Source: Gordonia sp. X0973 (lineage in GTDB: Bacteria; Actinomycetota; Actinomycetes; Mycobacteriales; Mycobacteriaceae). Taken from it: a DNA stretch of 64,000 nucleotides. Shown here piece after piece: positions 1-9,725 of this stretch. Numbering within the stretch: the stretch's first letter is position 1; the number at the start of each line of letters is the position of its first letter. The stretch is taken from contig NZ_CP054691.1 of the NCBI RefSeq assembly GCF_013348785.1, forward strand, positions 1,488,001 to 1,552,000. The letters are read 5' to 3'. The notes beneath the pieces are model-generated. The model was not told the DNA's origin. It saw nothing but the letters and a program-made list of their open reading frames with translations, and did no database searches. A program made the translations under genes and the position numbers.

Positions 1-299
1 ATGTCGAGGCGGCGGAGACGTTGGGGAGCCTGACCGGCGCCGCCGTGCCTTCGCGGGTCATCGCCTCGGCGCTGTGGACGGCCTTCGAGGGGACGGTCGA
101 GCCCGCGCAACGGCTGCGCTTGATCCAGGCGCTCGCCGAGATTCCCGGACCGGAGGCGTCTGGTCTTCTCACACGGGTGGCCGCGGAAGACGAGCCGGTC
201 CTCGCGGCGACGGCGGCCTCGATTCTGCGTCTTAACGCGCCCGAAACACGATCCCGGCGGGCGTTCACACGAGCGAAACCCGATGGGGACAGACGCTGA
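1..299 (+). CDS. C-terminal end of a HEAT-repeat-like protein (5' truncated by the window)
   Basis: The reading frame is open from base 3 to the stop at 297-299 and has no stop upstream within the window, so this is the last ~98 codons of a longer gene. The visible part contains a helical pair (RLRLIQALAEIPGPEA, then LAATAASILRLN) that resembles a HEAT or armadillo-type repeat, followed by a basic, probably disordered tail ending in KPDGDRR. A TTG at 21 is in frame but I see no reason to think it is the true start. The gene ends 70 bases before amtB. Function unknown; it may be a scaffold or lyase-like HEAT protein, but the rest of the protein is needed. Confidence 0.6.
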   Translation, partial: VEAAETLGSLTGAAVPSRVIASALWTAFEGTVEPAQRLRLIQALAEIPGPEASGLLTRVAAEDEPVLAATAASILRLNAPETRSRRAFTRAKPDGDRR

Positions 300-369
300 A
301 ACAGCGGCCTAGCAATCTTGCTCTCAACACCGGAGCACCCAGGTGTGGTTAAAGCAAGGAGGACGGCCC

Positions 370-1725
370 GTGGTGGGACAAACCGTAATGGCATTGCCGG
401 ACAACGTGTTCGGCGCCGCAGACACAGGCAACACGTCGTGGATGCTGATCAGCGCGTCACTCGTGCTGCTGATGACCCCGGCGCTCGCATTTTTCTACGG
501 CGGACTTTCCCGAGGGAAATCCGTGCTGAACATGATGATGATGTCGTTCGGCTCGATCGGGGTCGTCGGCATCATCTATGTGCTCTGGGGATTCTCCGAA
601 TCCTTCGGCAGCACGATCACCGGCAAGAAGGACATCGCCGGGATCTTCTCCAATCCGTTCAGCCTGTTCGGCTCGGACCAGCTGACGGAGACCAAGAAGG
701 TCGGTGACGCCACCCACGTGGTGCTCAACGCACCCGGCGGCTCGATCCCGGCACTGGTCTTCCTGGCCTTCCAGCTGACGTTCGCCGTCATCGCCGTGGC
801 GTTGATCAGCGGCGCGCTCGCCGAGCGCGTCTCCTTCGGGACCTGGCTGGTGTTCTCCGGCGTCTGGGCCACCCTGGTGTACTTCCCGCTGTCGCACATG
901 GTCTGGGGCGGCGGCCTGCTCTCGGCCTCGCCGGACGGCCTCGCGGCCAAGATGTTCGGCAAGAACGAAGCCGGTGACGCCGCGTCGGTGGCGCCGATCG
1001 ACTTCGCCGGCGGCACCGTGGTCCACATCAACGCCGGTATGGCGGCCCTGGTGGTCGTCCTGATCATCGGCGCCCGTCGCGGCTTCGGGAAGGTCGCGTA
1101 CCGGCCCCACAACATCCCGTTCGTGATGCTCGGCGCCGCACTCCTGTGGTTCGGCTGGTTCGGCTTCAACGCCGGTTCGGAACTGGCGGCCGACGGCAGC
1201 GCCGGCCTCGTCTGGGTCAACACCACCGTCGCCACCGCCGCCGCGATGATCGGCTGGCTCGCCGTGGAATGGATCCGCGACCGTCACCCCACGAGCGTCG
1301 GTGCCGCCTCGGGCATCGTCGCGGGCCTGGTCGCCATCACGCCCGCCTGTGCCGCGCTAACCCCGATCGGTTCGATCGCGCTCGGTGCGGTGGCCGGCAT
1401 CCTCTCGGCCCTGGCGATCTCGCTGAAGACCAAGCTGGGCTACGACGACTCGCTCGACGTCGTGGGCGTCCACCTCGTCTCGGGCCTCTGGGGAACCATC
1501 GGCATCGGACTGCTCGCCAAGGAGACGGGTCTGTTCTACGGACACGACCTCAAGCAGTTGGCGGTGCAGACTGTGATCGCGCTCGTGGCGCTGGTGTTCA
1601 CCGGGGTGTTGACTGCGATCATCGTCTTCGTACTGAAGCCGCTCGGGTGGCGGATCAGCGAGGAAGACGAGATGAACGGAATCGACGAGGCGGCACACGC
1701 CGAAACCGCTTACGACTTGGCGTGA
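370..1725 (+). CDS. amtB: Ammonium transporter AmtB
   Basis: Integral membrane ammonium channel (about 11 predicted membrane helices, ~451 residues, the usual family length). The Amt signature region DFAGGTVVHINAG is present near residues 212-224, including the histidine of the conducting pore, and the C-terminal cytoplasmic tail that binds PII follows the last helix. A GTG at 343 is in frame, but a strong AGGAGGA at 357-363 sits 6 bases before the GTG at 370, so I place the start there (protein begins VVGQTVMALPDN). glnB follows after 46 bases and glnD after that: the standard actinobacterial nitrogen operon in which PII gates AmtB and GlnD modifies PII. No clear GlnR or AmtR box was recognised in the 70 bases upstream. 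Confidence 0.96.
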   Translation: MVGQTVMALPDNVFGAADTGNTSWMLISASLVLLMTPALAFFYGGLSRGKSVLNMMMMSFGSIGVVGIIYVLWGFSESFGSTITGKKDIAGIFSNPFSLFGSDQLTETKKVGDATHVVLNAPGGSIPALVFLAFQLTFAVIAVALISGALAERVSFGTWLVFSGVWATLVYFPLSHMVWGGGLLSASPDGLAAKMFGKNEAGDAASVAPIDFAGGTVVHINAGMAALVVVLIIGARRGFGKVAYRPHNIPFVMLGAALLWFGWFGFNAGSELAADGSAGLVWVNTTVATAAAMIGWLAVEWIRDRHPTSVGAASGIVAGLVAITPACAALTPIGSIALGAVAGILSALAISLKTKLGYDDSLDVVGVHLVSGLWGTIGIGLLAKETGLFYGHDLKQLAVQTVIALVALVFTGVLTAIIVFVLKPLGWRISEEDEMNGIDEAAHAETAYDLA

Positions 1726-1738
1726 GCACCGGAACTAG

Positions 1739-2110
<372 letters not shown>

Positions 2111-2131
2111 CCCGACCCGGGCCCGAGCGAG

Positions 2132-4537
2132 ATGCGACCGATGAGTGTGGATCCGACCACCAACAAGGCCGCCGATCTCGCCCGGGCCCGAGCCGCGCTG
2201 ATCGGCTCTCCGGCGCTGGCGCCGGAAAAGCGCCCGGTGCCCGACGCGGCGACGCTGCGCCGGGCACTGGGCGATCTCTTCGAACTGTGGCTGTCCGGCC
2301 AGGCGCGCGACGCCGGTGTCACCGGTGGCAGCGGGTTCGCCCTACTCGCCGTCGGCGGGCTGGCGCGCGGCGAGATGCTGCCGTATTCCGATCTCGACCT
2401 GGTCCTGCTGCACGACGGCGACCAGCCGGAGAAGGTCCAGGCCATCGCCGACGAGCTGTGGTACCCGATCTGGGATGCCAATATCGGCCTGGACCACAGC
2501 GTGCGGACCGTGCCGGAGGCGCTGCGGGTCGCGGGCGAGGATCTCTCCGCCGCCCTCGGCCTGCTCGACGCGCGGCACATCGCCGGCGACGAGGATCTCT
2601 CCGATCTACTCATCGGAGAGATCCGGCAGCAATGGCGACGCGACGCACCGCGCCGGTTGCCGCAGCTCGTCGAGCACGCCCAACAACGTTGGGTGCGGGC
2701 CGGGGAGGTGGCGCACCGCAGCGAACCCGACGTGAAGAACGGTCGGGGCGGCCTGCGCGACGTCCAGCTCCTCAACGCCCTCGCGCTCGCGCACCTGACC
2801 GACGGGCTGCGCCTGGCCGCCGAAGACGCCCCGGGCGGCGGCCTGGGCACCGCCTATCGGCGCCTGTTGGACGTACGCACCGAACTGCACCGGGTCGCCG
2901 GTCGCGGTCGGGAGCAGCTGCGCGCGCAGGACGCCGACGAGATCGCCGCGGCCCTGCACCTGGGCGACCGGTTCGCACTGTCGCGGTTGATCTCCGACGA
3001 GGCGCGCACCATCAGCTTCGCCGTCGAGGTCGGGTTGCGCACGGCGCGCGGGGCCGTCCCGCGGCGCAGCCGCTCGATGCGGGGGCTCCTCCCGGTGCGC
3101 CGACCGCTCGACGAGGGAGTCGTCGAGCACGGCGGGGAAGTGGTGCTGGCACGCGACGCGATTCCCAGCCACGACCCGGGCCTGGTGTTGCGGGCCGCGA
3201 ACGCGTCGGCGCGCACCGGAATGCCCATCTCCACGTCGACCCTGCATCGCCTCGCCGACTACGCGCCGGAGATCCGCGGAACCTGGAGCGGCTCGGTCCG
3301 CGACAGCCTGCTCGACCTGCTGGCCACCGGCCCGGCGCTGCTGGAACCCGTCGAAGCCCTGGACCGGATGGGGCTGTGGGGTCGGCTGTTCCCGGAATGG
3401 GATTTCGTCCGCGACCTCCCGCCGCGCGACGCGATGCACGCGTGGACCGTCGACCGGCACCTGCTGGAGGCGGTCGCGCACGCCGCGCCGCTGACCACGC
3501 GGGTCTCGCGACCGGACCTACTGCTGCTCGGCGCACTCGTCCACGACATCGGCAAGGGGCGGGGCGGCGACCACAGCGAGATCGGCGCGCGGATGGCCGG
3601 CGTCATCGGGACGCGGATGGGCCTGTGGCCGGACGACGTCGACATCCTCGCCGACGTGGTGACGCATCACCTGCTGCTGGCGCAGACCATCGCGCGACGC
3701 GACGTCGACGCACCCGAGACCGCCGCCTACGTCGCGGGAAAGATCGGTCACAGCGCGGTCCTGCTCGAAATCCTCGGTGCCCTGGCCGAGGCCGACGCCA
3801 AGGCGACCGGTCCGGGGGTGTGGAGCGATTGGAAGGAGACGCTGACCGGCCGGCTCGTCGCGAACACCGCGGAGCTGATCGGCGGGGGAGTCGTCGAACC
3901 ACCCGCGCCGTTGACCGAGGCCGCACTCGCCCGGTATCAGGCCGACGACGTGGTCGTCGAGATCACGCCGACCGATCAGGACCACCGCTTCGACGTGACG
4001 ATGAGCGCGCCCGACGAGTCCGGCGTGCTGGCGAAGATGGCCGGGGTCCTGGCGATCTCGGATCTGCGCGTGCTGCGCGCGGTGGTCCGGTCCGAGGCGG
4101 GCAAGGCGATCAACACCTTCACCGTCGCGCCCTTCTACGGCGATCCGCCGGAGGCGGGCCTGCTGCGGCAGCGGTTGCGCGGTGCGCTGGCCGGGACCAT
4201 CGACGTGCCGCAGCGCCTGGCGCAGATGCGGTCGGTGCCCGAACCACGCGCCCCCCGCGACGGAGTTCCCGGCCAGGCCGTCCTCGCACCCCCGGTCGTG
4301 CGGTGGGTCCACGACGATGTCGCGACGCTCGAGGTGCGCGCCACCGATCGCCCCGGCCTGCTGTCCGCGGTGTCGGCGGTCATCGAGCGCAACGGCGGCT
4401 CGATCCGATGGGCGGCGGTCACGACGATGGGCGGCACGGTCGTCGACACCTTCGCCTTGAGCTGGGAGGCGCCGGTCGACCAGCGGCGGAGGCTGATCAT
4501 CGCCGAACAGGTCCGCGCGGCCTGTCTGGAGACCTGA
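2132..4537 (+). CDS. glnD: PII-modifying nucleotidyltransferase GlnD
   Basis: 801-residue bifunctional enzyme that modifies and demodifies PII according to glutamine. Domains in order: nucleotidyltransferase with VGGLARGE and the DLDLVLLHD metal motif (about residues 75-98), the GlnD middle region with KNGRGGLRDVQ (about 195), an HD hydrolase domain with HDIGKGRGGDHSEIG (about 472-486), and two C-terminal ACT domains (about 615-690 and 735-800) that bind glutamine. All key motifs are intact. In actinobacteria this enzyme usually adenylylates rather than uridylylates PII. ATG at 2132 is used; an in-frame ATG at 2141 is an alternative. Last gene of the amtB-glnB-glnD block. Confidence 0.96.
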   Translation: MRPMSVDPTTNKAADLARARAALIGSPALAPEKRPVPDAATLRRALGDLFELWLSGQARDAGVTGGSGFALLAVGGLARGEMLPYSDLDLVLLHDGDQPEKVQAIADELWYPIWDANIGLDHSVRTVPEALRVAGEDLSAALGLLDARHIAGDEDLSDLLIGEIRQQWRRDAPRRLPQLVEHAQQRWVRAGEVAHRSEPDVKNGRGGLRDVQLLNALALAHLTDGLRLAAEDAPGGGLGTAYRRLLDVRTELHRVAGRGREQLRAQDADEIAAALHLGDRFALSRLISDEARTISFAVEVGLRTARGAVPRRSRSMRGLLPVRRPLDEGVVEHGGEVVLARDAIPSHDPGLVLRAANASARTGMPISTSTLHRLADYAPEIRGTWSGSVRDSLLDLLATGPALLEPVEALDRMGLWGRLFPEWDFVRDLPPRDAMHAWTVDRHLLEAVAHAAPLTTRVSRPDLLLLGALVHDIGKGRGGDHSEIGARMAGVIGTRMGLWPDDVDILADVVTHHLLLAQTIARRDVDAPETAAYVAGKIGHSAVLLEILGALAEADAKATGPGVWSDWKETLTGRLVANTAELIGGGVVEPPAPLTEAALARYQADDVVVEITPTDQDHRFDVTMSAPDESGVLAKMAGVLAISDLRVLRAVVRSEAGKAINTFTVAPFYGDPPEAGLLRQRLRGALAGTIDVPQRLAQMRSVPEPRAPRDGVPGQAVLAPPVVRWVHDDVATLEVRATDRPGLLSAVSAVIERNGGSIRWAAVTTMGGTVVDTFALSWEAPVDQRRRLIIAEQVRAACLET

Positions 4538-4550
4538 GACCCCGGCCGGG

Positions 4551-4574
4551 GCCGCCCGGCAGTCGCCGGGCGGC
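4551..4574 (+). terminator. GC-rich stem-loop after glnD
   Basis: Perfect 10-bp inverted repeat (gccgcccggc at 4551-4560, gccgggcggc at 4565-4574) with loop AGTC, 13 bases after the glnD stop and 26 bases before ffh. There is no T-run, as is common for actinobacterial terminators. It probably ends the amtB-glnB-glnD transcript. Confidence 0.55.
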
Positions 4575-4600
4575 GGCGCGGATGTGGAACACTGGACGCC

Positions 4601-6178
4601 ATGTTCGACTCCCTGTCTGACCGGTTGACCGGTGCCCTCAAAGACCTGCGCGGCAAGGGGCGTCTCACCGATGCCGACGTCGACGCGACCGCCCGCGAGA
4701 TCCGTCTCGCACTGCTCGAAGCCGACGTCGCGCTGCCCGTGGTGCGGACGTTCATCGACCGCGTCAAGACGCGCGCGAAGGGCGCCGAGGTATCCGGCGC
4801 GCTCAACCCGGCGCAACAGGTCGTCAAGATCGTCAACGAGGAACTCGTCGGGATCCTCGGCGGCGAGACCCGACGGCTGACCTTCGCCAAGAATCCGCCG
4901 ACCGTCGTCATGCTCGCCGGCCTGCAGGGCGCCGGTAAGACGACCTTGGCCGGAAAGCTGGCCTCCTGGTTGGAAAAGCAGGGCCACACCCCGTTGTTGG
5001 TCGCCTGTGACCTGCAACGGCCCGGTGCCGTCAACCAGCTTCAGGTCGTCGGCGAACGCGCCGGGGTGCCGGTGTTCGCACCCCACCCGGGCACCAGCGT
5101 GGGCGGTTCCGGGGAGATGGGCGTCTCGGCCGGTGACCCGGTCGAGGTGGCGCGCGGCGGCGTCGAGCACGCGCGGGCCAACCACTATGACACCGTCATC
5201 ATCGACACCGCGGGCCGCCTCGGCGTCGACGACGAGCTGATGGCGCAGGCCGCCGACGTGCGGGCCGCCACCGATCCCGACGAAGTCCTCTTCGTCGTCG
5301 ACGCGATGATCGGTCAGGACGCGGTGACCACCGCCCAGGCCTTCGCCGAGGGAGTCGGATTCACCGGCGTCGTGCTCACCAAGCTCGACGGCGACGCCCG
5401 CGGCGGTGCCGCGCTGAGCGTCCGCGAGGTCACCGGGCAGCCCATCCTCTTCGCGTCGACCGGTGAGAAGCTCGAAGACTTCGACGTCTTCCACCCCGAC
5501 CGCATGGCCAGCCGGATCCTCGGCATGGGCGACGTGCTGTCGCTCATCGAGCAGGCCGAGGAGCACTGGGACGCCCAGCAGGCCGAGGAGGCCGCCAGCA
5601 AGATCATGGGCGGCGAGCTGACGCTGGAGGACTTCCTGCAGCAGATGCTGATGATCCGCAAGATGGGGCCGATCGGGAACCTGCTGGGGATGCTCCCTGG
5701 CGCCGGGCAGATGAAGGATGCGCTGGCGCAGGTCGACGATTCACAGCTCGACCGGGTGCAGGCGATCATCCGCGGCATGACCCCCGCCGAGCGCGCCGAC
5801 CCGAAGATCATCAACGGCTCGCGCCGGCTGCGCATCGCCAACGGGTCGGGGGTGTCGGTGTCGGAGGTCAACCAGCTGGTCGACCGATTCTTCGAGGCCC
5901 GCAAGCAGATGGCCGCGATGAGCCGCATGGGCATGCCCGGCGGCGGGCGCAAGAACACGCGCAAGAAGGGCGGCAAGAAGGGGAAGAAGGGCCGCGGTCG
6001 CGGTCCGACGGCTCCGAAGGCGCGCGGCGGCTTCCCCGGCATGCCGCCCGGTGCGTTCCCCGGCATGCCGGGCGGGATGCCGGATCTCTCCTCGATGCCC
6101 CCCGGCCTCGACGAGCTGCCCCCCGGCCTGGCCGATTTCGACTTCTCCCAGTTCGACCAGAACGGCCGGAAGAAGTAG
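4601..6178 (+). CDS. ffh: Signal recognition particle protein Ffh
   Basis: 525-residue SRP GTPase that binds 4.5S RNA and signal peptides and docks with FtsY. N domain (1-~90), G domain with GLQGAGKTT P-loop (~107), DTAGRL (~202) and TKLDGDARGG (~260), and a methionine-rich M domain (~310-440) with QMLMIRKMGP and the RNA-binding GSRRLRIANGSGVS. A C-terminal tail (~445-525) is unusual: a lysine/glycine stretch with repeated GKKG then Gly-Met-Pro-rich segments. The ATG is preceded by AACACT (4588-4593) and 7 bases with no ribosome binding site, which fits a leaderless mRNA. A 6-base gap separates it from the following amidohydrolase. Confidence 0.97.
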   Translation: MFDSLSDRLTGALKDLRGKGRLTDADVDATAREIRLALLEADVALPVVRTFIDRVKTRAKGAEVSGALNPAQQVVKIVNEELVGILGGETRRLTFAKNPPTVVMLAGLQGAGKTTLAGKLASWLEKQGHTPLLVACDLQRPGAVNQLQVVGERAGVPVFAPHPGTSVGGSGEMGVSAGDPVEVARGGVEHARANHYDTVIIDTAGRLGVDDELMAQAADVRAATDPDEVLFVVDAMIGQDAVTTAQAFAEGVGFTGVVLTKLDGDARGGAALSVREVTGQPILFASTGEKLEDFDVFHPDRMASRILGMGDVLSLIEQAEEHWDAQQAEEAASKIMGGELTLEDFLQQMLMIRKMGPIGNLLGMLPGAGQMKDALAQVDDSQLDRVQAIIRGMTPAERADPKIINGSRRLRIANGSGVSVSEVNQLVDRFFEARKQMAAMSRMGMPGGGRKNTRKKGGKKGKKGRGRGPTAPKARGGFPGMPPGAFPGMPGGMPDLSSMPPGLDELPPGLADFDFSQFDQNGRKK

Positions 6179-6184
6179 CAGGCC

Positions 6185-7270
6185 GTGGCGACCGGGGCAC
6201 TGCACGTCGGCGGCCGGGATGCGTTGTCGGGTGACCGCATCGACCGCTGGATCGTCGACGGCGAGTTCCGCACCGAGCGCGTAGCCGACGCGACCACGGT
6301 CGCCGACGACGCCTGGCTGCTGCCCGGCCTCGTCGACGCGCACAACCACGTCGGGATAGCCCCCGGCCTCGGAGTGACCATCGAGCAGGCCCGGGCGTTC
6401 GCCTATGCCGACGTCGCCGCCGGCACGACGCTGATCCGCGAGGTCGGCTCGCCCGTCGACACCCATCCGCTCGACGACGATCCGCGCTGCCCACGGTTCA
6501 TCCGCGCGGGCAAGCACATCGCCCGCCCCATGCGGTACCTGCGCGACTACGGCGTCGAGCTCGACGATCCCGACGACCTGGCCGCGGAGGTGACGCGTCA
6601 GGCGGCGGCGGGGGACGGCTGGGTCAAGCTGGTGGGCGACTGGATCGACCGCGACGCCGGCGACCTCGCCCCGCTCTGGACGCGTGCACAGCTGGACGCC
6701 GCGGTCGAGGCGGCGCACACGGCCGGGGCGACCATCACCGCGCACGTCTTCGGCTCCGATGCCCTGCCGGACCTGATCGGGGCGGGGGTCGACTGCATCG
6801 AGCACGGCACCGGGCTGACACCCGACCTGATCGACGAGATGGTCCGGCGCGACATCGCGCTGGTGCCGACGATGATCCAGATCGAGAACTTCCCCGGTAT
6901 CGCCGACGGCGCGGACCGGTTTCCGACCTACCAGGCGAATATGCGCGGGTTGTACGCGCGGGCCGGTACGGTCATGGCTGCAGCACGGGAGGCGGGAGTC
7001 CGGATCTTCGCCGGGACCGATGCCGGCGGATTCGTCGGGCACGGGCGGATCGTCGACGAGGTCGAGGCGCTCGCTGCGATGGGGATGCCGGTCACCGATG
7101 CCCTCGACGCGGCCAGTGCAGGGGCTCGACGGTGGTTGGGTGCGGGTGTCTTCGACGACGGGGACCGCGCCGACGTGCTCATCCTCGACGCGGACCCCCG
7201 CGCGGACCTGTCCACACTGCGGCGCCCGCGAGAGATCATCTGCGGCGGGGTACCGGTCGGCTCGCCGTAG
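6185..7270 (+). CDS. Amidohydrolase (imidazolonepropionase-like metal-dependent hydrolase)
   Basis: 361-residue amidohydrolase-superfamily enzyme, GTG start. Metal-binding features of the TIM-barrel family are visible: DAHNHVG (HxH, residues ~51-57), a lysine in GWVKLVGDW that could be the carbamylated bridging residue, AHVFG, EHGTGL and GTDAGG (~276-281). The C-terminal segment LILDADPRADL returns to the small beta domain. Substrate unknown; this subgroup includes Xaa-Pro dipeptidase- and imidazolonepropionase-like hydrolases. It follows ffh by 6 bases and is probably cotranscribed with it, which is common in related actinobacteria but gives no functional clue. Confidence 0.85.
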   Translation: MATGALHVGGRDALSGDRIDRWIVDGEFRTERVADATTVADDAWLLPGLVDAHNHVGIAPGLGVTIEQARAFAYADVAAGTTLIREVGSPVDTHPLDDDPRCPRFIRAGKHIARPMRYLRDYGVELDDPDDLAAEVTRQAAAGDGWVKLVGDWIDRDAGDLAPLWTRAQLDAAVEAAHTAGATITAHVFGSDALPDLIGAGVDCIEHGTGLTPDLIDEMVRRDIALVPTMIQIENFPGIADGADRFPTYQANMRGLYARAGTVMAAAREAGVRIFAGTDAGGFVGHGRIVDEVEALAAMGMPVTDALDAASAGARRWLGAGVFDDGDRADVLILDADPRADLSTLRRPREIICGGVPVGSP

Positions 7271-7297
7271 CCGGGCTTCCACCCGCACTTTTCGCCT

Positions 7298-7323
7298 CTT
7301 CCCGCCGAAACTTCGTCGGGAAG
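7298..7323 (+). terminator. Hairpin after the ffh-amidohydrolase pair
   Basis: Inverted repeat cttcccgCcgaa (7298-7309) / ttcgTcgggaag (7312-7323), 11 pairs with one internal mismatch and a very tight turn, 27 bases past the amidohydrolase stop. No T-run. Probably a transcription terminator separating this unit from the rpsP operon. Confidence 0.45.
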
Positions 7324-7480
7324 AACCGATTTCTGCGGGAGGAACTGCTGTGGCAGAATGGACCCTCGGTTCGCCGGACCCGGTTACGCACCGACCGGCG
7401 GTCACACCGAATCAATCGCAAAACCGGGCTCGCGCACAACGTGCGGGTCGCTGAATTGCGCAGTGACCAATCGAGGGAAC

Positions 7481-8053
7481 ATGTCTGTCAAGATCAAGCT
7501 CGCCCGTCTGGGCAAAATCCGCCAGCCGCAGTACCGCATCGTCGTCGCCGACTCGCGCACGCGCCGCAACGGCCGCGTCATCGAGACCATCGGCAAGTAC
7601 CACCCCAAGCAGGAGCCGTCGCTGATCGAGGTCGACTCGGAGCGTGCGCAGTACTGGCTGGGCGTCGGCGCGCAGCCGACCGAGCCGGTGGCCGCCATCC
7701 TGAAGATCACCGGTGACTGGCAGAAGTTCAAGGGCCTGCCGGGCGCGGAGGGCACCCTGAAGGTCGCCGAGCCGAAGCCGAGCAAGCAGGATCTGTTCAA
7801 CGCCGCGCTCGCCGCCGCCGACAACGAGCCCGCCGTCGAGGCCACCACGCCGAAGAAGAAGGCCGCCGCCAAGAAGAAGGCCGAGAAGGCCGAGGAAGCT
7901 GCGGAGGCCGCCGACAAGGCTGAGGCGTCGGAGGCTCCGGAGACCGCCGAGCCCGAGACCGAGGCCGTCAAGGAAGACCTGGCCGCCGACGGTGAGACCG
8001 TCGCGGAAGCCGTCGCCGAGGGCGAGGCCAAGGCTGACGAGGCCAAGGCCTAA
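7481..8053 (+). CDS. rpsP: 30S ribosomal protein S16 with long acidic C-terminal extension
   Basis: 190 residues. The first ~85 are canonical bS16 ([20 protein letters not shown] ... [16 protein letters not shown]). From ~115 onward there is an Ala/Glu/Lys-rich low-complexity tail (runs such as [20 protein letters not shown]), typical of Gordonia/mycobacterial S16 and much longer than the ~80-90 residue core seen elsewhere. An in-frame GTG/ATG 41 codons upstream (7358) is possible but the ATG at 7481 has GAGGGA at 7472-7477 and begins the conserved fold. Its TAA overlaps the ATG of the KH gene by one base. The 210-base upstream region holds a terminator hairpin and a likely promoter around TGTGGCAGAAT (7349-7359). 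Confidence 0.95.
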   Translation: MSVKIKLARLGKIRQPQYRIVVADSRTRRNGRVIETIGKYHPKQEPSLIEVDSERAQYWLGVGAQPTEPVAAILKITGDWQKFKGLPGAEGTLKVAEPKPSKQDLFNAALAAADNEPAVEATTPKKKAAAKKKAEKAEEAAEAADKAEASEAPETAEPETEAVKEDLAADGETVAEAVAEGEAKADEAKA

Positions 8054-8298
8054 TGAGTGCCGTCGTCGCCGACGCCGTCGAGCACTTGGTGCGCGGCATC
8101 GTCGCCAATCCCGATGACGTCCGCGTCGAGCTGCTCTCGGGCGGCCGCGGTGGTCGTCTGATCGAGGTTCACGTGAACCCCGAGGATCTCGGCAAGGTCA
8201 TCGGGCGCAACGGTCGCACCGCGACCGCGCTGCGCACCCTGGTCTCCGGTATCGGGGGCCGTGGCCTGCGCGTCGACATCGTCGACACCGATCGCTGA
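8053..8298 (+). CDS. khpA: KH-domain RNA-binding protein KhpA
   Basis: 81-residue single KH-domain protein. The nucleic-acid-binding GxxG loop is present as VIGRNGRTATALRTLV (about residues 49-64). Family members bind RNA with KhpB and influence cell elongation and translation in Gram-positives. The ATG lies in the TAATG overlap with the rpsP stop, so translation is coupled. Position between rpsP and rimM is conserved in actinobacteria and firmicutes. Confidence 0.92.
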   Translation: MSAVVADAVEHLVRGIVANPDDVRVELLSGGRGGRLIEVHVNPEDLGKVIGRNGRTATALRTLVSGIGGRGLRVDIVDTDR

Positions 8299-8315
8299 CC
8301 GGTAGACCGTTCGAC

Positions 8316-8849
8316 GTGGATCTCGTCATCGGCCGGGTGGCCAAGGCCCACGGTGTCCGCGGCGAACTCGTCGTCGACGTCCGCACCGACGATCCCGGTA
8401 AGCGGTTCGCGCCGGGCACCACGGTGCGCGGCATCCTGCCGCGGGCCAAGGGTGCCAAGCGGTCCGGCGAGAAGGAATTCACCATCGCAGCCGCCCGGAA
8501 TCATTCCGGGCGGCTGTTGGTGTCCCTGGCGGGCGTCGGTGACCGCACCGCCGCCGACGAGCTGCGCGGCGTGCTGTTCGTGATCGACGCCGCCGACGTC
8601 GATTCCGGCGACGATCCCGACGAGTTCTACGACCACGAGCTGGTCGGCCTGCCGGTCCGCACCGTCGCGGGGGAAGCCGTGGGGGAGGTGCGCGACGTCA
8701 TCCACCTGCCGTCGTCGGATCTGCTGGCGGTGACCGCCGCCGACGACGGCAGGGAGATCCTGATCCCGTTCGTGAGCGAGATCGTCCCGACGGTGTCGCG
8801 TTCGGACGGCATCTTCGTCGATCCGCCCGACGGTCTGTTGGAGGGCTGA
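8316..8849 (+). CDS. rimM: Ribosome maturation factor RimM
   Basis: 177 residues, GTG start. N-terminal RimM domain ([23 protein letters not shown], ~3-25) followed by a C-terminal PRC barrel ([24 protein letters not shown] onwards, ~107-177) that binds S19 during 30S head maturation. Linked to trmD with a 4-base gap and to rpsP-khpA upstream: the conserved rpsP-khpA-rimM-trmD operon. An internal loop (~45-55, [12 protein letters not shown]) is longer than in enterics but normal for actinobacteria. Confidence 0.95.
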   Translation: MDLVIGRVAKAHGVRGELVVDVRTDDPGKRFAPGTTVRGILPRAKGAKRSGEKEFTIAAARNHSGRLLVSLAGVGDRTAADELRGVLFVIDAADVDSGDDPDEFYDHELVGLPVRTVAGEAVGEVRDVIHLPSSDLLAVTAADDGREILIPFVSEIVPTVSRSDGIFVDPPDGLLEG

Positions 8850-8853
8850 TCCG

Positions 8854-9579
8854 GTGCGCCTGAGTGTCGTGACGATCTTCCCCGAGTACGTGGCCCCGCT
8901 GCGCGAGGCGCTGCTGGGGAAGGCGATCGAGCGGGGAATCGTCTCGCTCGACGTCCACGACCTGCGGGACTGGGCGCATGACGTGCACCGCAGCGTCGAC
9001 GATTCCCCCTACGGCGGCGGACCGGGCATGGTCATGAAACCGCAGGTGTGGGGCGAGGCGCTCGACGAGGTCTGCGGAACCGAGTCGAATCTGGACGACG
9101 GCCCGATCCTCGTCGTCCCGACACCGGCCGGCATCCCATTCACCCAGGAAACCGCACAGCGGTGGAGCGCCGAACGCCACCTGGTATTCGCCTGCGGTCG
9201 ATACGAGGGGATCGACCAGCGCGTCGTCGACGACGCCGCTCGCCGGATGCGCGTCGAAGAGGTGTCGATCGGCGACTTCGTCCTCATCGGCGGCGAGGTC
9301 GCCGTGATGGCGATGGTCGAGGCGACGACACGGCTCATCGACGGGGTCTTGGGCAATCCGGCCTCCCACCAGGAGGATTCCTTCTCCGACGGGCTGCTCG
9401 AGGGTCCCAGCTACACCCGACCGGTGTCGTGGCGCGGCCTCGACGTCCCCGAGGTGCTGCTCTCCGGCGACCACGCGAAAGTGGCCGCGTGGCGCCACGA
9501 GCAGGCACTGCGGCGCACCGCCCAGCGCCGTCCGGATCTGCTCGACCGCCCCGATTTGGCGCAGGACGACCAGTCCTGA
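8854..9579 (+). CDS. trmD: tRNA (guanine37-N1)-methyltransferase TrmD
   Basis: 241 residues, GTG start preceded by GAGGG at 8841-8845. SPOUT-family enzyme that methylates G37 of tRNAs to prevent frameshifting. The N-terminal trefoil-knot motifs are present: [29 protein letters not shown] (~48-64), the SAM-binding [12 protein letters not shown] (~112-123) and [14 protein letters not shown]. Last gene of the rpsP operon; the rplS promoter starts inside its 3' end. Confidence 0.97.
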   Translation: MRLSVVTIFPEYVAPLREALLGKAIERGIVSLDVHDLRDWAHDVHRSVDDSPYGGGPGMVMKPQVWGEALDEVCGTESNLDDGPILVVPTPAGIPFTQETAQRWSAERHLVFACGRYEGIDQRVVDDAARRMRVEEVSIGDFVLIGGEVAVMAMVEATTRLIDGVLGNPASHQEDSFSDGLLEGPSYTRPVSWRGLDVPEVLLSGDHAKVAAWRHEQALRRTAQRRPDLLDRPDLAQDDQS

Positions 9580-9585
9580 CACAAT
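9556..9585 (+). promoter_or_regulatory. Probable rplS promoter (TTGGCG - 18 bp - CACAAT)
   Basis: A -35-like TTGGCG (9556-9561) and -10-like CACAAT (9580-9585) with 18-bp spacing overlap the trmD stop codon. They would start transcription near 9592, giving rplS its own promoter and a leader of about 130 bases. Confidence 0.5.
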
Positions 9586-9591
9586 AGAGCG

Positions 9592-9725
9592 GTTGCCACG
9601 CGGCAGGTCGCGGCCTCGCGCCGTCCCCGCGTCGACACCAAATGCTCGGAGCATGAACCGGTCGATCCAGCGCGCTGGGCGCCAGGTTCCTCTACTCACG
9701 CACCCGCCCAGATTGGACAACCGAT
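9592..9725 (+). promoter_or_regulatory. Long untranslated leader of rplS
   Basis: About 134 bases between the inferred transcription start and the rplS ATG, with no plausible coding frame. Several short GC-rich inverted repeats (for example around gccacgcggc and gcgcgctgggcgc) are visible but no known L19 leader motif was recognised. It could hold an autoregulatory structure. Confidence 0.3.

Noticed and set aside
3518..5566. 682-codon minus-strand open frame across glnD and ffh
   Set aside because: Shadow of two well-defined plus-strand genes; composition is typical of antisense GC frames.
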